This document shows, one piece after another, positions 12,453 through 24,649 of a DNA stretch of 64,000 nucleotides (positions are counted from its first letter, which is position 1; every line of letters begins with the position of its first letter). Source of the stretch: Mesaphorura yosii (Eukaryota; Arthropoda; Collembola; Poduromorpha; Tullbergiidae); the NCBI GenBank assembly GCA_009869945.1, contig WIXG01000358.1, forward strand, positions 1-64,000, read 5' to 3'. The notes under the pieces are model-generated. The model worked only from the letters and a program-made list of their open reading frames with translations, was not told the DNA's origin and made no database searches. A program made the translations under genes and the position numbers.

Positions 12453-13327
12453 TTGACGCTTCAATGTCGCTTAATCTACTCCTGCTACAACATAAAACCA
12501 TAAGCCACAAGGCATATTACAATGAATTGATGATAGGATTTAGTACAAAATCAATACTCTGAATCTATATCTTACCCTTTCTCCTACGATCAGTCCGACG
12601 ACAATGCTTAGCTGACCAGATGGCTAAGGCCACTTCATTGTGTGAACTGAACAAGAATTAAGAATTAATCACGAACGATGACAATGAACATGAACAATTT
12701 CCGGAAGGACATTTATTCTCTTGATTTATCTACACAATAAAATTGTATAAAAATACAAATTCGTCTTTCACCGCCGCGGCATGATGCTTGCTACGCTACG
12801 TTGCAGTACAATTCTTATGCTCTCTTTTCAAAGCTTGATTGATTGTAATTTTACATATGCAGATTCTTCGTGACTTTCTTCGTCAAATAAAATACTCAGC
12901 AAGTGAAGTATTCTTGCAGTAACAATTCTCATATCTTTTAATTTCCAATGCGCAAACGTATTACAGCACATTTTTGATATCTAAATACTCTAAATAACGT
13001 CTTTCAACATGCAAAAATAGTATTCAACAGGTTTCACAGCGGATGGCTGCTCAGATGAAGGCTTTGCATTGAATTATAATGAACTTGGTAATGCTTATCC
13101 TAAATGGCGCTGGCGTTCCTACCCGCGATTGGCGATAGTCATAATCGTAATAGATTTTAGATTATACTTCATATCACAATCTGTTTTTTAATGGTAATTG
13201 CACGTTCGCATTAGAAGGCACACGAATAATTTAACCCATTCTCGAACATCTTGAATGACTTTGTATAATACAGCTACTTTTGTGTTTCTTGTGGTCAATT
13301 CTTCTATATCACAGGCTTTCACTACCT
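12453..13327. other. spacer between TAF3 and the SLC22 gene
   Basis: It holds the TAF3 5' UTR with a probable 94-base intron (12482-12575; donor GTAAGA, acceptor TAGCAG on the minus strand), then the TAF3 promoter region and the 3' UTR of the SLC22 transporter gene. No further gene is seen. The SLC22 poly(A) site is unclear: a strict AATAAA equivalent is only found as far away as about 12.7 kb, and a variant TTTAAT lies near 13186. Confidence 0.5.
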
Positions 13328-15440
13328 TCAAGCACCTTGGACCAACAAAGTCTCTTCTTGGCTCTCATCCTCGTCCCCGTTGAGGTCTTCTATCCTCAAA
13401 TCTAAACGACCTTGAAGTAAAGAATCCAAATCGTTGAGTGTTTCGGGCATTCCTTTCCCAAGTGTTTCCGGAAGACAAAGATTTAGGATTCCCGCAAGAC
13501 AGCAAAGAATCCCCATAATGGCAAATTGAGCCGACGGGTAGAATTTGTCCTGCATACAACGAAAAAGAATTAGTGACGCTACGAAGGAGAAGATGATCAT
13601 TTTGCACTTACAGCAAGTGAAATAAATGGAGCAACAATTCCGCCGATTCGAGCGAAGCAACTGCAAAGACCTAATCCCGAATTCCGAAGTACCGTCGGAA
13701 ACAATTCGGTGCTTTGTATGTAAATGATGCTGAAGCTCGCTGAGATTGCCAACTTTCCGATCAGGGCCAAGACGTTCTTAGGAGGAAGTACGGCGATTAG
13801 AGAACATGAAATTCCACCAAGCAACATAAACCCAGCCAAAGTTTTCCGGCGACCGAACCTGAAAACGTCAGATTAAAAAATCGGATTGAATGACTGAATG
13901 AAAAATGCTGTTATGTCTGGCTAACAATCAAAGAATTACCAAATCCAGTCGATTAGAATCGCAGATACAATGTAGGCAGGCAACTCCACTAAACCCATCA
14001 ACGCTGTGTTGGAGTACACATTTGGACCCATGTCATCAACAGCTAACGTGATTCCATAATACACCACACTGTTTACAAACCTGTAAAAGAAGCGAATAGT
14101 GAATGTAAATGTAAACATTCAGCTCATTTTCATCGAAAGAAAGTTTTACGCATCGCACCATGAAATGAGCTGTACGACCACAATAAGGCAGATTCTGGGC
14201 TTTCGACATAACACGTCTCTGAGCCGTAGCGCATTCACATGATGGCGGTTATCATATCGTCGACTTATAACTTTTCCAGCAGCTTCTGAATCTGAGATGC
14301 TCCAATCAAAATGCAATGGAAAGTCGGTCCCGTTTTTGGACGCTATAAGCGTTAGTATGTCAAGCGCCTCTTCCGAACGATCGTTCATAACCAACCATCT
14401 TGGTGACTCTGGCAGCCACCTGAAACGCAGCGTATCAAGTGCGTTCAAACATGTTCATGCCGAGTCAGACGGGAGAAGCTTACATAAAAGTGATCAGCAA
14501 AAGACCACCAACTGCGGACGACACCAACGTAAGCAATCTCCAGCTGGTAATGAAATAGCCAATACCACTGAATATGACAATTCCAAACGCGAAGAATGCC
14601 TGCACACACAAGATTTAAGCTTAAAAGATCGGTATCGTGCAGGGGTCAAAGAATTATTAAATCTACCTGAATTATTGAGCCACACAAACCGCGCTTACTG
14701 GGTCCGACTAACTCTGATGAAAGAACGAACATTGAAATCATGACTCCCGCATTGAACACCCCCGACAGGAACCTAAATGTGCAAGCTTAAATGAGCACGG
14801 AAGTAAAATTATTTAACAATGAGTATTCATCACCTTGAAATTGAGTACGAGTAAAATGTTGGCATATATGACTGTGCGATCCCACTAGCAAGTAATCCTA
14901 AGAATGACCAGAACAATGTTCGTCTTCGTCCAAATGAATCCGAAATTGGCCCGAACACGAGTGCACCCGCCAACACCCCGAACATGAACACGCTTTGTAC
15001 TGCCTTTGCCTTGTATGTTTCGTCGCATATTAAATTCCACTAAATAAAATACAATTGAATTTAGAATTTTGAAAGTTCCTTTTCTGTGGCAGGCAGTAAA
15101 TATTAAATACCTCTCTAGCGAATGTATCAGGCACTGCCTTGTACCGAATTTCGGTGCATTGAGCGAACTCATTATCTGGACAAGAATTATTGTAGGTGAT
15201 ATTATTCTGATCCCTGCATATAAAGTTGGGCGGTTCTCCTGCAATAAGCTTTTGTTATCAAACCAGACTTAAAGGACTTAAAGCATATTAGGAAAGCAGT
15301 AGCAGTGTACCTGTGAAAACGACTTGAATCATATGAAATGGAGGATACAAGTTGAAGGCTGCGAGTGAGAAAAAGTAGATTCTCTGCTGCCACCCAAATT
15401 CGCCAATATGAAGGTAAACTTTGTCAAAGTCGATCAGCAT
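13328..15440 (-). CDS. SLC22-type organic ion transporter (major facilitator superfamily)
   Basis: Nine coding exons: 15440-15311, 15238-15111, 15039-14834, 14772-14667, 14599-14484, 14419-14159, 14080-13940, 13858-13612 and 13549-13328, giving 518 residues, normal for the family. It is a 12-helix plasma-membrane carrier for organic cations, anions or carnitine-like substrates. The N-terminus [13 protein letters not shown] is followed by helix 1 and a large Cys-rich outer loop ([24 protein letters not shown]). Then come the MFS motif [15 protein letters not shown], the loop [10 protein letters not shown], the helix 7 region [13 protein letters not shown], the [13 protein letters not shown] motif with ARIGGIVAP, and the tail [17 protein letters not shown]. 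All phases close. The donor after exon 6 (GTGCGATG) is weak, but the join restores the conserved WF-YYG motif. Substrate cannot be told. Confidence 0.93.
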
Positions 15441-15805
15441 GATTGTAAGTGGAAGCCTCTCTTGGATTATTCCTAGAAATTTTGGCCAGTCAAATTGGCA
15501 AAGAATGGCACAACGCACAGACGTTGATAATCTCAATCAAGTTGCTAATCTCTGATTTAATTCATGGAAAGTTTTACTGGTTGCGCAAAATGTCCGTATC
15601 TACGCACTAACAAAGGAATGTCAACAAACTGTGACCTCGCACATACTTTTTTACGTCAATTTATCAACTACATAAATTAATCAATTCCTACGATGCCTAT
15701 GCGTTCTATTTACGAAGCACAAAGATTAACTTAATCTCAAACTCCTATTCCTACACCCTACACAGAGGAATAAAGGAAGATAAGGTCTGAGGAATTTCTC
15801 AACAT
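15441..15805. other. upstream region of the SLC22 gene
   Basis: This is the spacer between the minus-strand SLC22 start and the unresolved plus-strand locus. It would contain the SLC22 promoter and 5' UTR. No domain, repeat or clear promoter element is visible. Confidence 0.4.
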
Positions 15806-17508
15806 ATGGATTCAAACAGATTTCATTCGCGGCAGACAAAGAACGGAGAAAGTCTAGAATTTGGGGATATAATTGCATGTCGCAGGATCGCGTGGGTGCT
15901 GGATGAAACAACAGGACACCAAATGATTTTCGGGAAATGCGACTTCGTGTGCCTCGTCCGTGTCTCCTCGAGGTTCCCTCAGGAATCCGTCGAGTAGACG
16001 TGGCTGCGCCCGTTGCATCAATAAACTCGTGTATTCGCCCATGCAGGACGATGTTTAGCCTTGTCTTTCGTTTTTCAACGGTACATGTCCACAAATTGTT
16101 GGCGTTGCTGTATAAAGAGCAAAATTGGCATCAGCCATCAGAGAAAGCCATAAAACAAGGTACAAAATTAGCGATTGGTGCGTTGGAACTAGAAACTAGC
16201 CAACATGCTCAAAATCACGAAGCCGCATGTACAATTTTCTCAACAAACTCACGCTTCTAAACCACCGGATGAAATATTCAAACCTGTGCAATCGATACTG
16301 AAACCAGCCCAGTCCAGCTCAGGCTTCTAAGCCTGTAATCAAGTGTAATTTAAATGAAGCGGCCTCCAAACCTCTCCAAACACAAAAATCTACGGCATCG
16401 AAAGTAGCAACTAATCCGGTGCCGGTAGCCAAGTCTCGTGACAATATTGCTACTCAAAAGTCTGCGAAAGTTTCCAAATCAAAACTAAAGATGATGACGA
16501 CAAAAACAGCGAAATCTGGCATAAAAGCGCAAAAATTCAAAACCCGGCCCAAATCCAGTTATCGTAGTAGGAGTAGCGCACAAAATTCAAAGTCACGGTC
16601 AAAATCGGGAGTCGTCCCATTGGTTCGTAACCAAAAATGCAAGTCAGTGATGACTGCGGTGAAAAGGATCGTTGACCAGAGAGGAGGAGATACCCACCAC
16701 CTTGAGTCAAAATCCAACACAAGGAAAAGCAGCATCTCAACGTCCTACGACTGCAAGTTTTCAGCCATCACAAACAACGACCACAGAGTACTCAACGTAC
16801 CAGTCGAGATGGAGACCACGACCACGATCAACACGACAGGAAAAGCAAAGGGCTTGAACAAACGACAGTCTGGCCAAAGCACCTACAACAATAACTTTGA
16901 TATGCTGAATTACGGCGTGCTGCCTGCTAGAACGACAGCTTTCCGAGCTCCGTTTGTCCCCTCTGCGATGCGGGAACTTCTGGCTGCGGGGTTACGCTGG
17001 AGGCGCAGGGGAATGTCTTCGACTGCGACGAAGATGGGGTAAACTTCAATTTTAAACCACGGCCAAACTTCGCGACGGAAGTTACACTAACAGTTGAACC
17101 GTGGGCACGATTCCAGGAAATTGTAACTTGTGAATAACATTGGCGTATGATTTGGCCTTATTTCAGAAAAAGCCCACATGGCAAACGATGATGAGCTGCG
17201 GATTTCTGCCAATGATTTACTGCAATGTTCCGCCGTACTGTTTGCCAGGTCGGTGCGTCAGCTATGAGCGGTTGCATTTCGATTAGAATTCCACACAAAC
17301 GAATGGTTTAGTTCCTGTATTCCTTCATTGTTGCAATTAGACGATGAAAAACACTCCTTCGGTTCGTCTATGCCAATGCCTGCGCCTGGCTACGGCTATA
17401 ATAACAATGGACCACAAACGCAGCGGAACCGGAACCGAGACCGAGACTGAAAGTGGCTCAGAGAGTGAAAGTGAAGAGACGTCAAGCTCCAGTGAAGGAG
17501 ACTCATGA
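15806..17508 (+). pseudogene. unresolved Lys/Ser-rich locus with frame switches (decayed gene or indel errors)
   Basis: I do not recognise a family. Coding-like stretches follow one another on the plus strand but change frame. They are: MDSNRFHSRQTKNGES with FGDIIACRRIAWVLDETTG (15806-15997); MLKITKPHVQFSQQ with ASKPPDEIFKPVQSILKPAQ (16205-16320); a Lys/Ser/Arg-rich segment (about 16323-17039); a Cys-bearing segment VCPLCDAGTSGCGVTLEAQG and VFDCDEDGV (from 16931); then PMPAPGYGYNNNG and an acidic end ETESGSESESEETSSSSEGD stopping at 17506-17508. A poly(A) signal AATAAA follows at 17511-17516. Some switches could be introns: an acceptor CTGCCTGCTAG ends at 16930, and a phase-consistent join TTGCCAG to AATTAG-AC precedes the last exon. 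Others, such as near 16320 and 17430, have no convincing intron. A damaged gene, local sequence errors, or a gene with tiny introns are all possible. Confidence 0.35.
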
Positions 17509-20295
17509 TGAATAAACAAAGCGTTCAAACACTCAATTTATTAGCGATTTCCATTCATTAAGAATGACTCGGGCTTCAACCCCCAATAGAAAATCTGTTC
17601 CTCATATTTATCGATGTAAAGAATGAAGATGTTCGTGACTGTTCGCCTCGTGCTTGCGGTTCCTAAATTAAATCCTGAGACGCACTTAATTTGCATGACT
17701 TTTCGAACTAACGTACCATTCATTTCGTGAATAACTGACATGCAACTGCAAATGCACGCTGGTTTAAGCCTAATTAGAATAAATTGCTGTTGTTGCCCAA
17801 TCGGAGGAGTTTTGCATTGTTAAGACTTGTTGAGGGTTCATCTCGGGTGGTGTTTGTGTTCGTGTCTTTATTATCGCTCATTAAATTCGATCCTGCTGCT
17901 AGCTGTTTTATCTGCAATCTACAAATTCAAATGCATTCGTATACGACTTGATGCACGCTACATTCTACTTCGATTGTTGAATGCCTTTTACCTTTACCTG
18001 AGACACCGTTCAACACAATCTGGCCTAATTTAAAGAGCTGCGAGCGAGTGAGTTGAATGAAAGCCTTGAGGAAATATTCATGCATTGAATAGTGTACGAG
18101 AAGCCAGGTATGAAATGAATGTGAGAAACTTCAAGAAAACAACAAAAGCGTAGTCGCAGCTTACGAGAGAAGCCACATTCTTACCATATCTTGTGTCTCC
18201 TCGAGTGCAACAATTCTCTCAAAATTGCGAGTCAGGCTGCTGGTCGCTGAGGCTGTGACTGTGCTGGTGTGGTGCTAACTTAAAAATTAAATGAAATTAC
18301 TACGTTTCTTCTTGCATTGCATATTCACAAGGAACTATAAATAACGACTTCAAGGCAAGCAAGGCTATTCGCACTCGATTGTTGCATTCATTCACTCATT
18401 TCTTGAACGTCTGACACTTCGCTTTGCAGTTGTGAGAAATAATTCCTGTTTGGTGCGAATTTCAGTCGAAATTAATCGAAAGTAGTAAACAATAGAAAGT
18501 TCAAATGAATCAAAAGGGTTTTGGAACTTAGGCTCTGCAAGACTGGTTTGTGTTCTCATCCGAAATAAGACACCTGGCACTGCGTTTTGAGGTGAAGGTG
18601 AACTGAATTCCTGGATTCGAAGCTGTTCTGTTGAGCTCTCAGCAGCTACCATGTGGAATCAAGTCGTTCGAGAGTGGAATGCGAGCACGACTTGAACTGG
18701 GCTCATAAGTGTTACGGTAAGTAGGAAAACAATAAAGTTGGCCAGCCTGCTAAGTCAAGACTAGAGTTGATAATTGGCCAGTGCAGGGCAATGATGCAAA
18801 GAGCGTGTCAAGTTTTCCTTCGGAATTCGACATTTTATCACGCTGGCAGGCTTGACACTTGAATTGACTTGGTTTGTAGCAGAAACAGCCATACTTCCTT
18901 GTCTCGATTTTGTCTAGACAAGTCTGTCACCTGTGCTATTAAATTTTGAGAATAATTGAGCCACTTGTCAATGCCACATGCAAGTTAATTCCAATTTATT
19001 GTTCAAGCTGTACAAAATATTCCGTCATGATTAGAATGACTTTGCTTTTAAGTTTCAGCTGCCATAAAACAATGACGTGACCGGTAGTCTAGCATTAGAT
19101 GATCTCACTCGATCTCAGTGCAATCTCAATCGGCAAGCTTCTACACACTTTACGTGATCTCAAATGTGAAATTTGAACAGAGCTCTTTTGACATATCTCC
19201 ATGTCCATTCGATCGCTTGAGTTTCGACACCGGCCTCCGGATTGATGACAAATGATTAACTAACTACACCTGGCCTACCTAACCAACTAACTAACCTATT
19301 TGTTGGACAAAGTCATGAAAAGATCATGATCATAGGCAGATCCATGATAGGTATACACACCAGTTTGCGTATCTGAGATCGATGATATCACATAAGGTGT
19401 GTGCAGGGCATGCACTGTGATCGAATGGGATCATGTAATGCTAGATTACCGAATAAACTATCAAAGGTAATTCATTTTGACAAAGAGATAGAAATAAGCT
19501 CATCCCACACTCAATCGTGTTACATATTTACAACATTCACGTCGTAAATTCAGAATTCAACAATGCAGTAGTGCAACGGAGCAAATCTCAAAGTTGATGA
19601 ACCGTTTGCAAAATTGTACGGTATTTGCGTACTTTTCCATTTGGTGTTGGTTTGACTGTTGCCTTTCGGCGAATTTCGCGAGTCGTCACCACGCACTCAT
19701 TTTTGCAAATAATCTTCGCTGACCTTAACTCCTTAAATGGCATACACACGATGTTTATTATTATGCACCTGGCCTGGCGTATTTCATCATCAGCGTTACA
19801 TACGCTCCCGAGTACAATTTCGAATATCTTAAACGTGTTTCACTGTTCCCACACTCGATCCGCCTCGCTTTGTGCATGAATCACTTGTCATCTGCCATAA
19901 TGGGCAAGAGACGTTGATGATCATGAAGATGGACACCATAAAATTTTTTAATAACTCGCACTTGTAGAATCGGTATTGGCCTTTTTTGTGTACGCCAAAG
20001 GAAAGAAAAACGTGATGAGATTCTTGACCTTCCAAACGCAAACGCTGAAATCGAGACAACGTGTTTGTTATGAAAATTTTTGCACAAAAGCGGTACCTTC
20101 ATTGCAGTATGCATGCTTTGCATTAAGCAATTATCATTTGTCGCTGTATCGTCTCGTCACATAATTCAGCTTCGTCTATTGAATTTGCAGATTCAATGGC
20201 CTGAAGGCACTCAGCTTGTGAAGGGTTTTCCAGGAAGTCTCGCCGTGGTTTGTTGGCAATTTGCAGTTGTGGTGCTGAATCCAATCCAATCAGTC
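17509..20295. other. non-coding stretch before the LRR gene
   Basis: It holds the poly(A) signal at 17511-17516 of the preceding locus, then AT-rich DNA with short chance frames and low-order repeats such as ACCAACTAACTAACC near 19280. Just before the LRR start, GAATTTGCAG ending at 20190 is a good splice acceptor, so a 5' UTR intron of the LRR gene probably ends there. Nothing else is supported. Confidence 0.5.
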
Positions 20296-23200
20296 ATGGC
20301 GAAAGTTGACGGATATTTCTGGCTTTGTGTGGTGCTCCTTGCATTCACTTTACCCGGAAGCCACACGGAATACATTCCACCAGGACCGAAGTACCCTTGC
20401 CCAAAGCTTGTTCAGATTTGGCCGTGCGTGTGCATAGGGGCCTCTGACAACGGAGTCAGTCTGCGTTGTGAAGATGTAAGTCGAGTTCACAGCGGAAAAT
20501 GTTGTATTTGCAAGATCTCAAGCTGCAGATTTGGAATTCTTGCTGTTCTTGCTTTGCAGGTTTCACTCGCGACCTTATCAGCAGCGTTCGCATACCTCTC
20601 GTACTCATCAATTCCAGTTGAATATGTGCACGTGCTAAATCTGAACACAGAGCAATTGTACGGGACTCTTTTCGACGGAATCAACATTACAAAGATCAGA
20701 ATTGAAGACTCGCCGATAAAAGTAATTCACGAAGATGTGTTCTACAACGTGAGAGATTCACTGAAGGTTCGTGTAGTCCCTTTATACGAAAATAGCTGAT
20801 ACTGAATTACAACGTTGTGTACTGTCATGACAGGAACTGGAAATCATCCAGAGTTTAATAAGCGCGTATCCGAATGACGCGTTTCGCGAATTGGAAAACT
20901 TAGAAAGTCTCACTTTGGACCAGCACTTCATCTCAAATCTGAGTGAGCCGATCAAAGGGCTTCAGAATCTGAAAGCACTCAGAATATCCAAAGGTCAAAT
21001 AAGCGAACTGTCAAAGGCAACATTTGCAAGCCATGGAAAGCTGACCCGTTTAGATTTACACGGGAATCAACTGAAAGATATTCCAAAGGATGGTTTAATG
21101 GTAAAAAGAGATACAGAGTCCAGAGAGTTGTTAAGCTTGTGGCTTCTTGAGTCATAAGTAGTATAAAGTGACCGCATGATTAAATATTAACAGGCGCTGA
21201 AGAATTTGGAGTTTTTCGATCTCGCTTTCAACAATTTCACAAAGTTTGAGGCAACTTACTTCAGCCATTTGACGAAACTGACGTGGTTCAACGGCTCGCA
21301 CAATGAATTGCGAGAATTTCCAAAGGGCACATTTGCAAGAAATGCTTTTCTGCGCGTGATCCACATGACACATAACAAAATCACGCGACTGGACACTACG
21401 GCCTTTCGAGGAATGCGTTTCTTGAGAAGATTATATCTGAGTGATAATTTGATAGCCGACGTAAGTCTCTATGCGCACTGCCGTCCTGCAGCGTGAAGGC
21501 TCGATTTAATTTACATTACGATTTTGTCTTCTTAGATTGGTCGCTCCACATTCACGTCGATTCTCAAAGTCGGGACCATCGACCTGGCCAGAAACAAGCT
21601 CAAGACGCTTGACTATCAGATATTCTCACAGCTCGTCCAAGCGGAAATGCTCGACGTCTCGGATAATTTGATTCAGGAAGTGAAGCGAGAAGCGTTCAAA
21701 GATCTGTCGCTAGTGCACATAAACATGAGCCACAACCAAATTAGCAAGTTTGACAAAGAGGCTTTCGTGAATTGCTTAAACATCACCGTGCTGGACTTAA
21801 GCCATAACCAAATCTCCAACTTCACTCGAGGAGCCTTCGATGAGAACACCTACCCGAATGAAATGAAGCTTGAATTCAACAAATTGAAGAGCGGTGGAGA
21901 CCTTCCGTTGAAATTCTTCTCTGGGATCAAAATACTCAACGTGTCTCACAACGAACTGGAGACTCTGCCCAAATCCATGTTTCCGAAGCTGTACGAGCTT
22001 CACACGCTGGACTTCAGTCACAACAATATTTCGAATATTCATCCGGCCATATTCACAACGCTCTTCAGCTTACGGACTTTGAATATGAGGTAGAAAGAAT
22101 TCAGATGAATTCAAAATGGCACTTTAACTCGAATAAACTCTATTGACTGAATTAAATTTTTTCCAGCCACAATTCCATGAAGCAATTACGAGGCTCAATC
22201 TTCGGACCGCTGTCGACATTGATCTCTTTGCAATTCGACTACAATCAGTTAATAAGCATCAGCGGATCGACGTTCACGTCACTTCCGTCACTGCAATACT
22301 TGACAGTGAGCCACAACAAATTGACTGCGGGTTTCCAGGTAACCTCGCTGATTCGCTATCGTCGAGCGCCGTCCCTTGTCCAATGTTTAGGTTCTGAATT
22401 TACAATTTCTGAATTTGATTTAGATCCCTCAAAGTCTCAGCGAACTCGACTTATCCAACAACGAAATTAAGTCTCTGGATGGTGGTAAAACTTGGCCTGT
22501 GATGAATGCGCTGCTTAGACTCGATTTGAGCAACAACCAGTTTGAGGACAATTTGGAGTTGGGAGCTTTTCAGAATCTTGCAAGCGTTCAAGAGCTCCTA
22601 CTTCGTAATAACAGCATAACTAAGGTAAAATCAATTCTTATGACATTTCTTGATGCATGCTCGCCGTGCGCTTTGCGCTTATTCGTTTACTTTACTTGTT
22701 TCTGACAGATTCCACAAGGAGCCCTGTCGCATCTGCGCGTGTTGCAATTCCTCGACTTGACTCAGAATCGAATTCAGGTGTTGGACCGAGCCGCGATTGG
22801 CCAACTTCACATTGTGCTCGATCTCCGCTTGGGCGAGAATCGAATTTCACATATCGCAGACAAGGCATTTGATGGACTGCTTCAACTTCGCAAGCTGGAC
22901 TTGAGTCGCAACAATTTGAGTGTGATTTCTGTGGAAGCATTTGACGGCTTGACGGGACTCGAGAAACTCAACCTCTCCAGAAATGCTCTTCAAAAGACAG
23001 ACAACGGAACGAACTGCATTTTTGAAGACAACTTCTCCTTGAACACGATTGACTTGTCCCACAATCAGATTCAGGGGATTTCAGCACTCACATTCCCTCA
23101 CAAGTTGTGGACTCCATATCGCGTCACACACGTCGATCTGAGCCACAATTACATCACGACAATTGCGAAAGGCATTTTGACTGGTACGTATCGCCTGGAA

Positions 23201-24103
23201 ACACTCAACCTCGGCTTCAATCAAATCAACGAGATTCGTCCCGGAATTCTCAAGAATTTGACAACTTTAGAAAAGCTGTACTTGAACGATAACCACATTG
23301 GAAATGTAGATTTAAGTATTTTGGGACCACCACCTAATTTAATGGTGCTAGATTTAAGTAATAACGCGATACGAAGATTCCCATCGAATATTATGTCAAA
23401 GTCGCCATTTTTAGAGTTACTGAATCTCACGGGGAATCACATCCACAAGTTTGACCAGGATTTTCTCGCGAAAATTAAGAATGGGACGCGAATTCTCCTG
23501 AATAACAACTCATTACACTGTGATTGTAGGTTAGTAGTACTGCTAAGGTTCGTAAACACTTTCCGTCCCAAATTATCCAACTTCACAAAAGAGTTTTATC
23601 AAGACTTCCTCGACTTTGAGTGCGTCTCGTCTTTCGACACGTCGAGAGCAGAGCCACGCCGTCTTCTGAGTTTGTCCGAGTCAGATTTACGGTGCGATTA
23701 CTCCGTAGATTTCAACGCGCCAATAATTTATCAAAACTACGACTTAGAATTAAGACACTTTGTACAAAAGGGCAGTGATGTCGAAATTGTGTGGCGAGTG
23801 AGGTCGAAAGAAGATGTCACAAATTTCAAGATCTTTGGTCAGGATGAGCATGAAAACGAAATCTTCATGGAATCCTTTCCGTACAACTCACGAAGTGCCA
23901 AACTGAATGCGATTCCAAGCAACACTTTCAGTATATGCCTGAGACCACAATACTCAAAGATTAATGAGATAAGGAAACCTCCAAAAATTTGTCAGCACGT
24001 TGACAGAAACTCAATTAGCGATGGACGCATCAATAGCTTTAGTTATAGTGTAGTATTTATCAGCTTTTGCACTGTGACTGCGATGCTTCTTCGGGTCCGA
24101 TGA
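20296..24103 (+). CDS. large extracellular leucine-rich repeat protein, chaoptin/artichoke-like
   Basis: Eight coding exons: 20296-20475, 20560-20766, 20834-21100, 21194-21460, 21536-22089, 22167-22338, 22424-22624 and 22709-24103, giving 1080 residues. The ATG at 20296 opens a signal peptide (MAKVDGYFWLCVVLLAFTLP). Next come a Cys-containing cap (YPCPKLVQIWPCVCIG) and a long run of at least 20 leucine-rich repeats with asparagine ladders, for example LDLSHNQISNFTRGAFDENT and LDLSRNNLSVISVEAFDGLT. An LRRCT cap near residue 885 reads NNNSLHCDCRLVVLLRFV. A beta-rich segment follows (about residues 945-1040), and the protein ends in a hydrophobic stretch (SYSVVFISFCTVTAMLL) plus a short basic tail, as for a GPI signal or a single membrane anchor. 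Family members act in cell adhesion and cuticle or neural patterning. I cannot choose an ortholog. AATAAA at 24160-24165. Confidence 0.92.
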
Positions 24104-24649
24104 TTTTTTATGCATTTTGTACCAGTAACAAATGACCAACGTGCTAAGTAAAGCTTCAGAATAAAGAAATATTGAACTCGGAGGTGAATTTGAGTTGAAA
24201 TCTACTCATGAATTGAATGGACAACCTTTATTCATTTGATTCTGTCAAGTGTTTAATAAAACATTCTCCTTGCATAATTAAAATATGAAAAACTAAAATA
24301 AAACGACACATATTTTCATGAAACCAATACATAAAAGCGTATTAAAACAGATGAAAATCAATGTTTACGCGAGACAAGGGAAGCACAACTTCGGGAACTT
24401 CGTCTAGTGGTTAATTTTATCTTTCTTGAAATCGTTACATTAAATAAATTAAAAACGTTTCGTTACTCATTCTGGCAAGCAGTCTAAGATTATGATCAAA
24501 TTTATGCTAGCCCTAATTTACAATTGCCATTTTGTAAACATGCTATTTAACATGAAGAAGTCGAATGGAACAAAAGAGACTACTTAATTAATGTGGTGTG
24601 AGTCATTATACTAAAATTGATTCTACTAAAATGAGCTACGTTACAACCA
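24104..24649. terminator. convergent 3' ends of the LRR gene and the Squid-like gene
   Basis: The plus-strand AATAAA at 24160-24165 fits the LRR gene, about 60 bases past its stop. On the minus strand TTTATT at 24227-24232 (AATAAA) fits the Squid-like gene and would give a 3' UTR of about 420 bases. The two transcript ends would lie within tens of bases of each other. No gene is seen in the spacer. Confidence 0.55.

Noticed and set aside
20080-20295. in-frame upstream extension of the LRR protein
   Set aside because: It lacks a proper ATG in good context, crosses a strong splice acceptor at 20190, and would bury a clean signal peptide that begins at 20296.
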